This document shows, one piece after another, positions 17,996 to 27,511 of a stretch of 42,881 nt of DNA; position 1 is the first letter of the stretch; each line of letters begins with the position of its first letter. The position numbers and the translations under genes were made by a program. The DNA comes from a bacterium (GTDB lineage: Bacteria > Krumholzibacteriota > Krumholzibacteriia > JACNKJ01): the NCBI GenBank assembly GCA_016873475.1, contig VGXI01000003.1, positions 15,001-57,881 of the forward strand. The letters run 5' to 3'. The notes under the pieces are model-generated. The model was not told the DNA's origin. It saw only the letters and a list, made by a program, of their open reading frames with translations, and searched no databases.

Positions 17996-19319
17996 GGCGG
18001 GCGAGCAGCTCGACGTGGTGGGTCTGCGGGAAAAAGTCGAAGAGCCGCAGGCTCTCCAGGCGGAAGCCACGCGCGCACCAGCCTTGGAGGTCGCGGGCGA
18101 AGGTCGCCGGATGGCAACTCACGGCGAGGATCTCCTGCACCCCCAGAGGATCGAGCCAGGCCGCCAGCTCGGGCGCGCCCTGGCGCGGCGGATCGAGGAC
18201 GATGCTGCGATACTGGCGCCCCTCGGCGGCGAGCACTGGCAGCAGCTCGGCGACGCGACCGGCGCGGAAACGAGCCCGCGCTGCCCGCGCCTCGCGCGCC
18301 GACTTGCGCGCGCTGCGCAGGGCGCTGCGCCGGCTCTCGATGCCGAGCACGCGCGCGCCGCTGAGCGCGAGCGGCAGGCTGAGGTTGCCCGCCCCGCAGT
18401 AGAGATCGAGAACCCAGGGGGCGTCGGCGAGCGAGAGCTCGGCGAGCAGCGCCTCGAGCAGCTGGCGGTTCGCCGCGCGGTTGGCCTGCACGAACTCCCC
18501 CGGTCGCGTGTGGAGCGGGTAGCTGAGCCGGCGCCCATCCGGGGCCGCGAGCTCGACCTGCTCGAGCAGATAGGGCGCGCCCGGCGGTTCCCGCAGCCAG
18601 CGGTCTTCGCGGTCGCGCAGCCCCCAGTGGACTGCGAGTCCTGGCGGTGCCCAGGCGGCGAGGGCCGCCGCCAGTTCGCGGCCCTCGCGGCCGGCGTCCC
18701 CGACCGTGGCCACCAGCTGCAGGGCAGGTGCCGGCGCCCCGCCGAGCAGAGTGAGTTCGACCTCCGCGCCGAGCGGACGCCGCAGCCGCCCGGCGAGATG
18801 CGCGCGTAGCGCGCTGACCGCCTCGGCCAGCGCCGGCTCGAGCAGCAGACAGCGCTCGTGTTCGACCAGGCGGTGGCTGCCCCGCGCGAGGAAGCCGAGC
18901 GCGAGCCGGCCGCCGCCTGCGCCGAGGAGCCGGTACTCCGCGCGCCGACGGTAGTCGAAAGGCGCCGGGGTCGGCGCGAAGACCGGCGCCGGCCACTCGG
19001 CGAGACCCGCGATGCGCCGCAGGGCCGCCTCGACGACGGCCTGCCGGGCCGCGCGCTGCGCCTGCGGGTGGACCTGCTGCCACTGGCAGCCGCCGCACTC
19101 ACCGGCCACCGGACAGGGCGGCGCGACGCGCGCGGCCCCCGGCGCGAGGACGGCGAGCAGCTCCGCCCGCGCCCAGCGGGAATGCTCCTCGCTGAGGCGC
19201 ACGCGCAGGCGATCCCCCGGAACCGCTCCCGGCACGAAGACCGCCCGCCCGTCCAGGCGACCGACGCCGTCACCGCCGGCGGCGAGATCGGCGATCAGCA
19301 GTTCCACCGGCTCTCCCAT
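17982..19319 (-). CDS. rlmD: 23S rRNA (uracil-5-)-methyltransferase, RlmD/RumA type
   Basis: SAM-dependent RNA m5U methyltransferase of the TrmA/RumA family. It has an N-terminal TRAM domain (about 1-58). Four Cys fit the [4Fe-4S] cluster: C69, C75 and C78 (CPVAGECGGC) and C157 (EHERC). The SAM-binding motif is LDLYCGAGNLSLPLA, and the catalytic nucleophile lies in VSCHPATFARDL (C402). At 445 residues it matches the family. The exact rRNA site (U747, U1939 or both, as in RlmCD) cannot be told. It overlaps pfkB by 14 bp at its 3' end and is preceded by the maeB terminator. Confidence 0.9.
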   Translation of the reverse strand: MGEPVELLIADLAAGGDGVGRLDGRAVFVPGAVPGDRLRVRLSEEHSRWARAELLAVLAPGAARVAPPCPVAGECGGCQWQQVHPQAQRAARQAVVEAALRRIAGLAEWPAPVFAPTPAPFDYRRRAEYRLLGAGGGRLALGFLARGSHRLVEHERCLLLEPALAEAVSALRAHLAGRLRRPLGAEVELTLLGGAPAPALQLVATVGDAGREGRELAAALAAWAPPGLAVHWGLRDREDRWLREPPGAPYLLEQVELAAPDGRRLSYPLHTRPGEFVQANRAANRQLLEALLAELSLADAPWVLDLYCGAGNLSLPLALSGARVLGIESRRSALRSARKSAREARAARARFRAGRVAELLPVLAAEGRQYRSIVLDPPRQGAPELAAWLDPLGVQEILAVSCHPATFARDLQGWCARGFRLESLRLFDFFPQTHHVELLARLSRA

Positions 19320-19348
19320 GCCTCACCTCGGCGCGAGGGCGGGGACGA

Positions 19349-19377
19349 GAAAAGGGTCCGGGCGGCGGCCCGGACCC
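19349..19377 (-). terminator. Rho-independent terminator of maeB
   Basis: A 9-bp perfect GC stem (gggtccggg/cccggaccc, 19354-19362 and 19369-19377, loop of 6) is followed on the minus strand by TTTTCT. It sits 43 bp after the maeB stop and just upstream of the next gene's start. Confidence 0.8.
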
Positions 19378-19419
19378 CCAGCGTAGCCATTCGGGCGGCG
19401 CTTGGCGATCGCTTTCGCC

Positions 19420-21741
<2,322 letters not shown>

Positions 21742-21821
21742 CGGATCCTCCTCCGCAATGGCAGCCTGGGCGACCGCGGCGCGGTCGCCGGGTTTAGGAC
21801 CTACAACTCCTGTCCGGGTAC

Positions 21822-21850
21822 AAGAAAGGGCCGCACCCGGCCCTTGTCAA
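21822..21850 (-). promoter_or_regulatory. Inverted repeat: efp terminator and/or maeB promoter
   Basis: An 8-bp perfect inverted repeat (aagggccg/cggccctt, loop of 4; 21826-21845) lies between efp and maeB. On the minus strand it is followed by a short T-rich run, so it could terminate efp. It is also flanked by TTGACA (plus 21845-21850) and, 17 bp on, TTTCTT (plus 21822-21827), so it could be an operator inside a weak maeB promoter. I cannot decide. Confidence 0.45.
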
Positions 21851-21876
21851 TGCTGAGCCGGGCGGCCGCGAGGGCG

Positions 21877-22437
21877 CTAGGCGCGCTCGAGGTACTTGCC
21901 GGTGGCGGTGTCCACGCGGATCCGCGTGCCGCTCTGCACGAAGCCGGGCACCGTGACGACCAGCCCCGTCTCGCAGGTCGCCGGCTTCGTCTGCGCCGTG
22001 GCGGTGGCCCCCTTCACCTCGGGCGGCGTGTCGACGATGGTCATCTCGACCACCTTGGGCAGGTCGATGCCCACGACGCGCCCCTCGAAGGTCTGCACGT
22101 CGACGCTGGTGTTCTCGACGAGGTAGGGGAGGGCGTCGCCGAGCAGATCGCCGGGGATGTGGATCTGCTCGAAGCTCTGCTCGTCCATGAAGACGTAGTC
22201 GCTGCCATCCTGGTAGCTGTAGGTCATCTTGCGGCTGAGCACGTCCACGCGCTCGACCTTGTCCGGCGATCCGTAGCGAAGCTCCTTGTTCACACCGGTC
22301 TGCAGGTTCTTCATCTTGACCTGGACGTGGGCGGGGCCCTTGCCCGGGGTCACGTGATTCATCTCGGTGACGCGGAAGAGCTCGCCGTCGATCTGATGGA
22401 TCTGGCCGGCGCGGATCTGGGTAGCGATGATCTTCAT
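21877..22437 (-). CDS. efp: Elongation factor P
   Basis: Ribosome-binding factor that rescues stalling at polyproline stretches. It has 186 residues with the KOW-like domain I and two OB folds. The tip loop reads VTPGKGPAHVQVK, with Lys33 at the place modified in lysine-type EF-P. No epmA, epmB or ymfI-like modification gene is in this window. The C-terminal signature PGFVQSGTRIRVDTATGKYLER is typical. The ATG at 22437 is preceded by GAGG and by its own promoter. Confidence 0.97.
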   Translation of the reverse strand: MKIIATQIRAGQIHQIDGELFRVTEMNHVTPGKGPAHVQVKMKNLQTGVNKELRYGSPDKVERVDVLSRKMTYSYQDGSDYVFMDEQSFEQIHIPGDLLGDALPYLVENTSVDVQTFEGRVVGIDLPKVVEMTIVDTPPEVKGATATAQTKPATCETGLVVTVPGFVQSGTRIRVDTATGKYLERA

Positions 22438-22481
22438 GGATAGCCTCACGGTGACGGGCGAAGGGGCCCGGGCGAGGGCGC

Positions 22482-22510
22482 AAGATAGCAGAGGCGGCGA
22501 ACAGCGGCAA
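22482..22510 (-). promoter_or_regulatory. Promoter of efp
   Basis: Minus strand: TTGCCG (plus 22505-22510), 17-bp spacer, TATCTT (plus 22482-22487), 44 bp upstream of the ATG. It begins just after the stop codon of the upstream deacetylase gene, so efp can be expressed independently. Confidence 0.65.
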
Positions 22511-22513
22511 GAC

Positions 22514-23461
22514 TCAGGCGGACCAGGCGTCCAGGCTCGCGGCAACGGACTCGACCAGGGCCCCGAGATCGTAGCCCCCCTCGAGCACGGCGACGAGGCG
22601 GCCTCCGCAGAGCTCGTCGGCGAGCGCGCCCAGCTGCGCGCTGAGCTGGCCGTAGCCCGCGGTCGTCACGTCGTGCTGGGCCAGCGGATCGGCGTGATGC
22701 CCGTCGTAGCCGGCCGAGACGAGCAGGAAGTCCGGCCGGAAGCCGCGCAGCGCGGCGCTGAGCTCGCCCCCGACCCAGTGCAGGTATTGCTCGTCGCCGC
22801 TGCCCGGTCCGAGCGGCCGGTTCAGCGTGCAGTCCAGGCCGGGGCCGGCGCCCACTTCGCTGCGCCGGCCGGTGCCGGGGTAGAGCGGCGACTGGTGGCA
22901 GCTCGCGTAGAACACGGTCGGGTCCTCCCAGAAGATCTCCTGCGTCCCGTTGCCGTGGTGGACGTCGAAATCGACGATGGCCACCTTGGCCGCCAGGCCC
23001 GCCTCCTGCAGCGAGCGCGCGGCGACCGCCGCGTTGTTGAAGAGGCAGAAGCCCATCGCCCGGCTGGACTCGGCGTGATGCCCGGGCGGGCGCAGCGCGC
23101 AGAAGGCGCGCCGTGCCTCGCCCGCCGCCACCGCGCGGCAGGCCGCGATCGCCGCGCCCGCCGCGCAGAGCGCCGCCCGCCAGCTCGCGGGCACGACCGG
23201 CGTGTCGGGATCGAGGTAGCCCGGCCCGCGGGCGCAGCCGGCGCGCACCCGCTCGAGGTGGCCGCTCGTGTGCGCGGCGGTGATGGCCCCCTCGGCGGCC
23301 ACGGGCGCCTCCCGGAGCCAGCGGTAGCGCGCCGGATCGAGGCCGGCGAACAAGCCCTCGAGCGCCGCGAGGCGCGCTGCGCGCTCCGGGTGCCCGTGCC
23401 CCGTGTCGTGAGCGTGGCCGCTCGAATCGGTGTAGATGGCCAGCGGCGCCCGCACGCGCAA
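22514..23461 (-). CDS. Histone-deacetylase-family protein (AcuC/ApaH-like amidohydrolase)
   Basis: Zn-dependent deacetylase fold; bacterial members act on acetyl-lysine (AcuC) or acetylpolyamines. Visible motifs: GHGHPERAARL (N-terminal), RPPGHHAESSRAMGFCLFNN (paired catalytic His), DFDVHHGNGTQE (zinc Asp and His), VSAGYDGHHADPL (second zinc Asp) and LEGGYDLGAL. It has 315 residues, full length. The frame starts with TTG at 23461; a GTG at 23455 with GAGG six bases upstream is an equally good or better start. The substrate cannot be assigned. Confidence 0.9.
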   Translation of the reverse strand: MRVRAPLAIYTDSSGHAHDTGHGHPERAARLAALEGLFAGLDPARYRWLREAPVAAEGAITAAHTSGHLERVRAGCARGPGYLDPDTPVVPASWRAALCAAGAAIAACRAVAAGEARRAFCALRPPGHHAESSRAMGFCLFNNAAVAARSLQEAGLAAKVAIVDFDVHHGNGTQEIFWEDPTVFYASCHQSPLYPGTGRRSEVGAGPGLDCTLNRPLGPGSGDEQYLHWVGGELSAALRGFRPDFLLVSAGYDGHHADPLAQHDVTTAGYGQLSAQLGALADELCGGRLVAVLEGGYDLGALVESVAASLDAWSA

Positions 23462-23564
23462 CCTCGCCGTCGCTCTGGACTCGCCCAGCCTCCGCCCTTC
23501 GGATGCAGGCGGAGTCAGTATGCCACGGCGTCCCCCACCGCACCAGTCTCGCGCCGGCGCCGCG

Positions 23565-23594
23565 TTGACGCCCGGCGCCCGCGCGTGCTACTCC
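23565..23594 (+). promoter_or_regulatory. Possible promoter of the enoyl-ACP reductase gene
   Basis: TTGACG (23565-23570) and, 18 bp on, TACTCC (23589-23594), 27 bp before the ATG. The -35 is good and the -10 is weak. Confidence 0.35.
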
Positions 23595-23620
23595 TGCCCC
23601 ACCCCTTCGCGGAGGCCGCG

Positions 23621-24430
23621 ATGACCAGCCACCCCCTCGCGGGTCAATGGGCCCTCGTCCTCGGCGCGTCGAGCGGCTTCGGCGCTGCGTCGGCGCTGGC
23701 CCTGGCCCGCCGCAGCTGCCACATCGCGGGCGTGCACCTGGACCGCCGGGCGACGCTGCCCAAGGTCCAGGAGATCATCGGCGCCATCGAGGCGACGGGG
23801 GTGCGCGCGCTCTTCTTCAACGTCAACGCCTCGAGCCAGGAGAAGCGCGACGAGGTGATCCAGCAGCTGCAGGCCGTCGGCGTCGGGCGCTTGCAGGTGC
23901 TGCTGCACAGTCTCGCCTTCGGGTCGCTGCTCCCCTACTTCCCCGCGGCGGTCGCGGGCGGCGAGCCACCACCCACCATGGGCCGCGACCGCATGGAGAT
24001 GACCCTCGACGTCATGGCCCACAGCCTCGTCTACTGGACGCAGGACCTGCTGGCGGCCGGCCTGCTCGGCGCCGGCAGCCGCATCTTCTCGATGACCTCC
24101 TCGGGCGGGAGCCGAGTAATGCCCAGCTACGGCGCCGTGAGCGCCGCCAAGGCCGCCCTGGAGAGCCACACCCGCCAGATGGCGATGGAGCTCGCGCCGC
24201 GGGGGATCACGGTCAATGCCCTGCGCGCCGGGGTCACGGACACGCCGGCCCTGCGCATGATCCCGGGCAACGAACGGATCCTGGCGATGGCCCGCGAGCG
24301 CAATCCCTCCGGCCGGCTCACCCTGCCCGAGGACGTGGCGGGCGCCCTCGTCGCGCTCTGCGGGCCCGGCACGGACTGGATCACCGGCAATGTGATCGGC
24401 GTCGACGGCGGCGAGGACATCGTCGGCTGA
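23621..24430 (+). CDS. Enoyl-[acyl-carrier-protein] reductase, SDR type (FabL/FabI-like)
   Basis: NAD(P)H-dependent last step of fatty-acid elongation, a 269-residue SDR. The nucleotide-binding motif is GASSGFG, as in ordinary SDRs and FabL. The active site is SYGAVSAAK, i.e. Tyr-x6-Lys, the spacing specific to enoyl-ACP reductases (FabI/FabL) rather than YxxxK. HSLAFG after the third strand also recalls FabI, and the C-terminus (NPSGRLTLPEDVAGALVAL, GNVIGVDGG) resembles FabL. A proline-rich insertion follows HSLAFG. GGAGG lies upstream of the ATG. The superoxide reductase gene follows after 50 bp. Confidence 0.8.
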   Translation: MTSHPLAGQWALVLGASSGFGAASALALARRSCHIAGVHLDRRATLPKVQEIIGAIEATGVRALFFNVNASSQEKRDEVIQQLQAVGVGRLQVLLHSLAFGSLLPYFPAAVAGGEPPPTMGRDRMEMTLDVMAHSLVYWTQDLLAAGLLGAGSRIFSMTSSGGSRVMPSYGAVSAAKAALESHTRQMAMELAPRGITVNALRAGVTDTPALRMIPGNERILAMARERNPSGRLTLPEDVAGALVALCGPGTDWITGNVIGVDGGEDIVG

Positions 24431-24480
24431 GACCGGGGCCGGGCGTTCGCCGCCGCGGACCCGGAGCGAAGGAGGAGTCG

Positions 24481-24870
24481 ATGCCGATCCCGAAACAGCT
24501 GCCCCCGGCTTCCGGCAGCGAGCCGCCGGACGATAGTCACACGCCCTTCGTCCACTGCGCACCGCACACGCGGGCCGGTGAGCCCTTCCCGATCGCCGTG
24601 CGCGTCGGCCACGTGGCCGAGCACACGGACGACCCGGAGCACTACATCCCCTGGGTGCAGCTCTGGAGCGGCGAGCGCCTGCTCGCCGAGGCGCGCTTCG
24701 CCCAGGGGCTGCTTGGCGGCCAGGGCGCGTGCGGCAACGCGACCGTGACCTTCAACTTGGTGCCGGCGCCGGGAACCCTCGATCTGACCGCCCTGGCCTA
24801 CTGCAACCGGCACGGCCTCTGGGAGAGCGCGCCGGTCCGCGTCGAAGTCGAAGCGCCCACGGAGGACTGA
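24481..24870 (+). CDS. Superoxide reductase (neelaredoxin type)
   Basis: Reduces superoxide to peroxide at a non-haem iron with four His and one Cys ligands. Probable ligands: His20 (SHTPFV), His48 and His54 (VGHVAEHTDDPEHYIPWVQLW), Cys108 and His111 (AYCNRHGLW). It is a one-domain protein of 129 residues without the N-terminal desulforedoxin domain. The conserved Glu-Lys pair before the first His is replaced by Asp-Ser. AAGGAGGAG precedes the ATG. Presence of this enzyme suggests an anaerobic or microaerophilic life. It is probably cotranscribed with the upstream reductase. Confidence 0.85.
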   Translation: MPIPKQLPPASGSEPPDDSHTPFVHCAPHTRAGEPFPIAVRVGHVAEHTDDPEHYIPWVQLWSGERLLAEARFAQGLLGGQGACGNATVTFNLVPAPGTLDLTALAYCNRHGLWESAPVRVEVEAPTED

Positions 24871-24887
24871 GGGATCCCGAGCCGACC

Positions 24888-24950
24888 GGCCGCAGCAGAG
24901 GCCGGCGCTGCGGCCATCGGTTCGCGCGCCCGAGGAGCGCGAACGGATGG
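24888..24950 (+). repeat. Two strong stem-loops between the SOR gene and the nickel operon
   Basis: Stem 1: ggccgcagc/gctgcggcc, 9 bp, loop of 10 (24888-24915). Stem 2: 13 of 14 positions pair, one G-G mismatch (24914-24927 and 24937-24950, loop of 9). Neither is followed by a T-run. They may end the upstream transcript, or form a leader if transcription reads into nik. No known riboswitch motif (for example a B12 box) is seen. Confidence 0.55.
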
Positions 24951-24967
24951 GACCCTTGGGAAAGGGC

Positions 24968-25003
24968 TTGCCGGGGGCCCGACCGATCGCTACGCTGCGT
25001 AGC
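24968..25003 (+). promoter_or_regulatory. Promoter with overlapping palindrome, nickel operon
   Basis: TTGCCG (24968-24973), 17-bp spacer, TACGCT (24991-24996). A perfect 7-bp palindrome with a 1-nt centre, GCTACGC-T-GCGTAGC (24989-25003), covers the -10 and start site and ends at the base before the ATG. There is no Shine-Dalgarno, so the mRNA would be leaderless. The palindrome is a natural operator candidate for NikR, encoded at the end of the operon, but it does not match known NikR boxes. Confidence 0.5.
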
Positions 25004-25498
25004 ATGAAACGAGAACTCGTAATACTCGCCTGCATCGCCTGCACGGCGGCCGGACGGGCTCACGCCCATGGCGTTCGCCATGCGGTGAGCCACGCCAGCG
25101 CTGTGGTCGTGACGATCCGCCATGTCGATGGCGCTCCGCTGGTCGGGGCGCAGTACCGGATGTTCGCGCCCGGCGCAGACAGCCCCTTTCAGAGCGGCCG
25201 CACGGATGCCGCCGGTCGCGTCGGTTTCCTGCCCGATCGCCCCGGCGAGTGGCGTCTCACGGCGGCGAGCGAGGATGGGCACGGCGCCGACATCGCCATC
25301 GCGATCGACTCGTCGCTGGCAGTGCCCTTGGCCGCCGATAGCACTGTCGCCGCCCGGCCGCCGCTGCTGATGATCCCCGGCAGCGCTGCGGCGGCAAAGG
25401 TGCGCCCGCTCTGGGACCGGGCGGCTCCGATCGTCGCCGGTGTCGGCCTGCTCTTCGGACTCTTTGGCGTGGTCGTCCTCTTCGCGAGGCGTCGCTGA
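25004..25498 (+). CDS. nikL: NikL-type accessory protein of the nickel ECF transporter
   Basis: A 164-residue membrane protein: signal peptide MKRELVILACIACTAAGRAHA, then a beta-sandwich-like periplasmic domain (VVVTIRHVDGAPLVGAQYRMF, a carboxypeptidase-regulatory-like pattern), then one C-terminal transmembrane helix (VAGVGLLFGLFGVVVLFARRR). This is the layout of NikL/CbiL accessory subunits. It is the first gene of nikLMQO-R. The ATG at 25004 fits the promoter. An in-frame ATG at 24947 with GAGGAG upstream would add 19 residues before the signal peptide, and I consider it less likely. Confidence 0.75.
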   Translation: MKRELVILACIACTAAGRAHAHGVRHAVSHASAVVVTIRHVDGAPLVGAQYRMFAPGADSPFQSGRTDAAGRVGFLPDRPGEWRLTAASEDGHGADIAIAIDSSLAVPLAADSTVAARPPLLMIPGSAAAAKVRPLWDRAAPIVAGVGLLFGLFGVVVLFARRR

Positions 25499-25540
25499 TG
25501 CCGGTCCTCCCGGCCCGCGGCGGCCTGCCCCAGGCACGCC

Positions 25541-26191
25541 GTGCACGTCCCTGACGGCATGCTCAGCCCGCGCTTCTATCTGCCGGCCTGGGGCGCGGCC
25601 GGCCTCGCCTGGGCCTGGACGCTGCGGGCCGGCGGCCGCCGCTTCGATCTCGATCGCCTGCCCCGCCTGGCCAGTCTCAGCGCGCTGGCCTTTCTCCTGA
25701 TGAGCCTGCCGCTCCCCTTGCCCGGCGGCACGAGCGCGCACGCCTCGGGCATCGGCATCCTCGCCGTGAGCGTGGGGCCGGGGCTCTGCTTCCTCGCTGT
25801 CTCGCTGGTGCTGTTGCTGCAGGCCCTCGTCTTCGGCATGGGCGGCATCACCACCCTGCCCCTGAACGCCCTCGCGATGGGCCTGGCCGGGGGCAGCGCG
25901 GCCTGGGCGATCTGGCGCGCCCTGCGCCGCCTGAACGAACCGGCCGCGCTCTTCTGCGCCGGCTGGCTGGCGACGGCCCTGCCCGCCCTGCTCACGGGCA
26001 TCGCCCTCGGCCTGCAGCCGCGCCTGGGCCGCGCCGCCGACGGCTCGCCGCTCTACTTTCCCTTCGGCCTCGGGGTGGCGGTGCCCGCGCTCCTCGTCCC
26101 CCACCTGCTGCTCGGAGTGGCCGAGGGACTGCTCACGCTCGCCGTTTGCCGCGGCCTGGCGCGCTGGGCGCCGCCGGACGCGGGCGCATGA
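25541..26191 (+). CDS. nikM: Nickel ECF transporter substrate-binding membrane subunit
   Basis: Integral membrane S-component of the energy-coupling-factor nickel/cobalt transporter (CbiM/NikM). The N-terminus MHVPDGMLSP and His67 (SAHASG) match the known square-planar nickel site made of Met1 amine, His2 and His67. This fixes the GTG at 25541 as the start. It has 216 residues, mostly hydrophobic with about 6-7 helices. It begins 42 bp after nikL and overlaps nikQ by 4 bp (ATGA). Nickel rather than cobalt is suggested by the neighbouring nikR. Confidence 0.9.
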   Translation: MHVPDGMLSPRFYLPAWGAAGLAWAWTLRAGGRRFDLDRLPRLASLSALAFLLMSLPLPLPGGTSAHASGIGILAVSVGPGLCFLAVSLVLLLQALVFGMGGITTLPLNALAMGLAGGSAAWAIWRALRRLNEPAALFCAGWLATALPALLTGIALGLQPRLGRAADGSPLYFPFGLGVAVPALLVPHLLLGVAEGLLTLAVCRGLARWAPPDAGA

Positions 26192-26739
26192 AGGACCGCC
26201 TGCTGCTCGCGCTCTACCTGGCGGCGGTGGTCGCGGCGACCCTCGTGCACGCGCCCGCCCTGCTCGGCGCCGGCCTGCTGCTGGTCCTCGCCCTCGCCGG
26301 TCGCGGCGCGCCGCGGCTCCTCGGCCGGGTGCTGCTCGCCGTGGGCCCTTTCCTGCTCGTGCTGAACCTCTCGCTGCTCGCCCTGCCCCCCGCGGGCGGC
26401 GGCTCGCGCGCCGCCACGCTGCTGCGCACGGACCTGCGCGTCCTCCTCATCGCGAGCCTGAGCCTGCTCGTCGCCCAGCGCGTGAACCTCTTTCGCGCCC
26501 TCGCCCCCTGGCGCGGGCTGAGCGCCCTGCTCGTGCTGGCGGCCGGGCAGATCCAGATCGGCCGCCGCCTGCTCGCCGACGCCCGCCTCGCCCTCGCCAG
26601 CCGCAGCCTCGAGCGGCCGGGCCTCGCGCTGCTCTACCGGCACGCCGGGGCCATGGGCATCGCTCTCATCCGGCGCAGCGAGGCGGCCAGCGCCGAGCTG
26701 GCCCAGGCCCTGCGCTCGCGGGGGTGGGACCATGATTGA
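26188..26739 (+). CDS. nikQ: ECF transporter transmembrane subunit (CbiQ/NikQ)
   Basis: T-component that couples the ATPase to NikM. It is a 183-residue hydrophobic protein, at the short end of the family, with helices in the first 115 residues. A cytosolic part carries two small-residue/Arg motifs (ASRSLERPG and AQALRSRGWD) in place of the usual coupling-helix ARG motifs. The ATG overlaps the nikM stop, and the end overlaps nikO by 8 bp. Confidence 0.85.
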   Translation: MKDRLLLALYLAAVVAATLVHAPALLGAGLLLVLALAGRGAPRLLGRVLLAVGPFLLVLNLSLLALPPAGGGSRAATLLRTDLRVLLIASLSLLVAQRVNLFRALAPWRGLSALLVLAAGQIQIGRRLLADARLALASRSLERPGLALLYRHAGAMGIALIRRSEAASAELAQALRSRGWDHD

Positions 26740-27508
26740 GGTGCGCGCGCTGGACTTCGCCTACCCGGGCGGCGCGCCCGTGCTCGCGGGCCTGGACTTC
26801 GCGCTTGCGCCGGGCGAGAAGGCGCTCCTGCTCGGCGCCAACGGCGCCGGCAAGTCCACCCTGCTCAAGCTGCTCGACGGTCTGCTCTACGCCCGCGCCG
26901 GCGAGATCCGCTACGCGGGCCGCCGCCTGGAGCGCGCGGCCTTCGCGGAGCGCGCGTTCCGGCGCCGCTTCCGCGCCGAAGTGGGCCTGCTCTTCCAGCG
27001 CCCCGAGACGATGTTCTTCAACCCCACCGTGCGCGACGAGATCGCCTTCGGCCCCCGCCAGCTCGGCCTCGCCGACGCCGGAGCGCGCGCCGAGCACTGG
27101 GCGCGCGCGCTGGACCTCGCCGCCCAGCTCGAGCGGCCGCCCTTTGCGCTCAGCGGCGGCCAGCAGCAGCGGCTCGGCCTGGCCTGCCTCTTCGCCCTCG
27201 AGCCCAAGCTGCTGCTCCTGGACGAACCCAGCGCCCACCTCGATCCCCCGGCCACGGGCTGGCTGGTGGACGCCCTCGCCGCCTCACCGGCCGCCGTGCT
27301 CGTCAGCACGCACCGGCTCGGCCTCGCGCCGGAGCTGGGGACGCATGCACTCCTGCTTTCCCCGGCGGGCCGCCTGCTCTACGATGGCCCCGTCGCGCCG
27401 CTTCTCGCCGACGGCGAGCGCCTCCTCGCGGCAGGGCTGCTGCACCGGCACGCGCACCGGCACGGCGAGCTCGAGCACCGGCACTACCACGCGCACGACT
27501 GGGACTAG
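26732..27508 (+). CDS. nikO: ECF transporter ATP-binding protein (CbiO/NikO) with His-rich tail
   Basis: ABC ATPase energising nickel uptake. Walker A GANGAGKST, Q-loop LLFQRPETMFF, signature LSGGQQQRLGLA, Walker B LLLLDEPSAHLDP and switch His in VSTHRL are all intact. It has 258 residues. The last 21 residues hold eight histidines (HRHAHRHG and EHRHYHAHD), which could bind or store nickel. Overlap with nikQ and a 3-bp gap to nikR show one operon. Confidence 0.92.
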   Translation: MIEVRALDFAYPGGAPVLAGLDFALAPGEKALLLGANGAGKSTLLKLLDGLLYARAGEIRYAGRRLERAAFAERAFRRRFRAEVGLLFQRPETMFFNPTVRDEIAFGPRQLGLADAGARAEHWARALDLAAQLERPPFALSGGQQQRLGLACLFALEPKLLLLDEPSAHLDPPATGWLVDALAASPAAVLVSTHRLGLAPELGTHALLLSPAGRLLYDGPVAPLLADGERLLAAGLLHRHAHRHGELEHRHYHAHDWD

Positions 27509-27511
27509 GCC

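Noticed and set aside
24871-25003. Cobalamin or nickel/cobalt riboswitch upstream of nikL
   Set aside because: No B12 box or other conserved riboswitch core found by eye; only plain hairpins.
25499-25555. An 18-codon ORF between nikL and nikM
   Set aside because: It starts next to the nikL stop and runs into nikM, but has no sequence character; probably chance.
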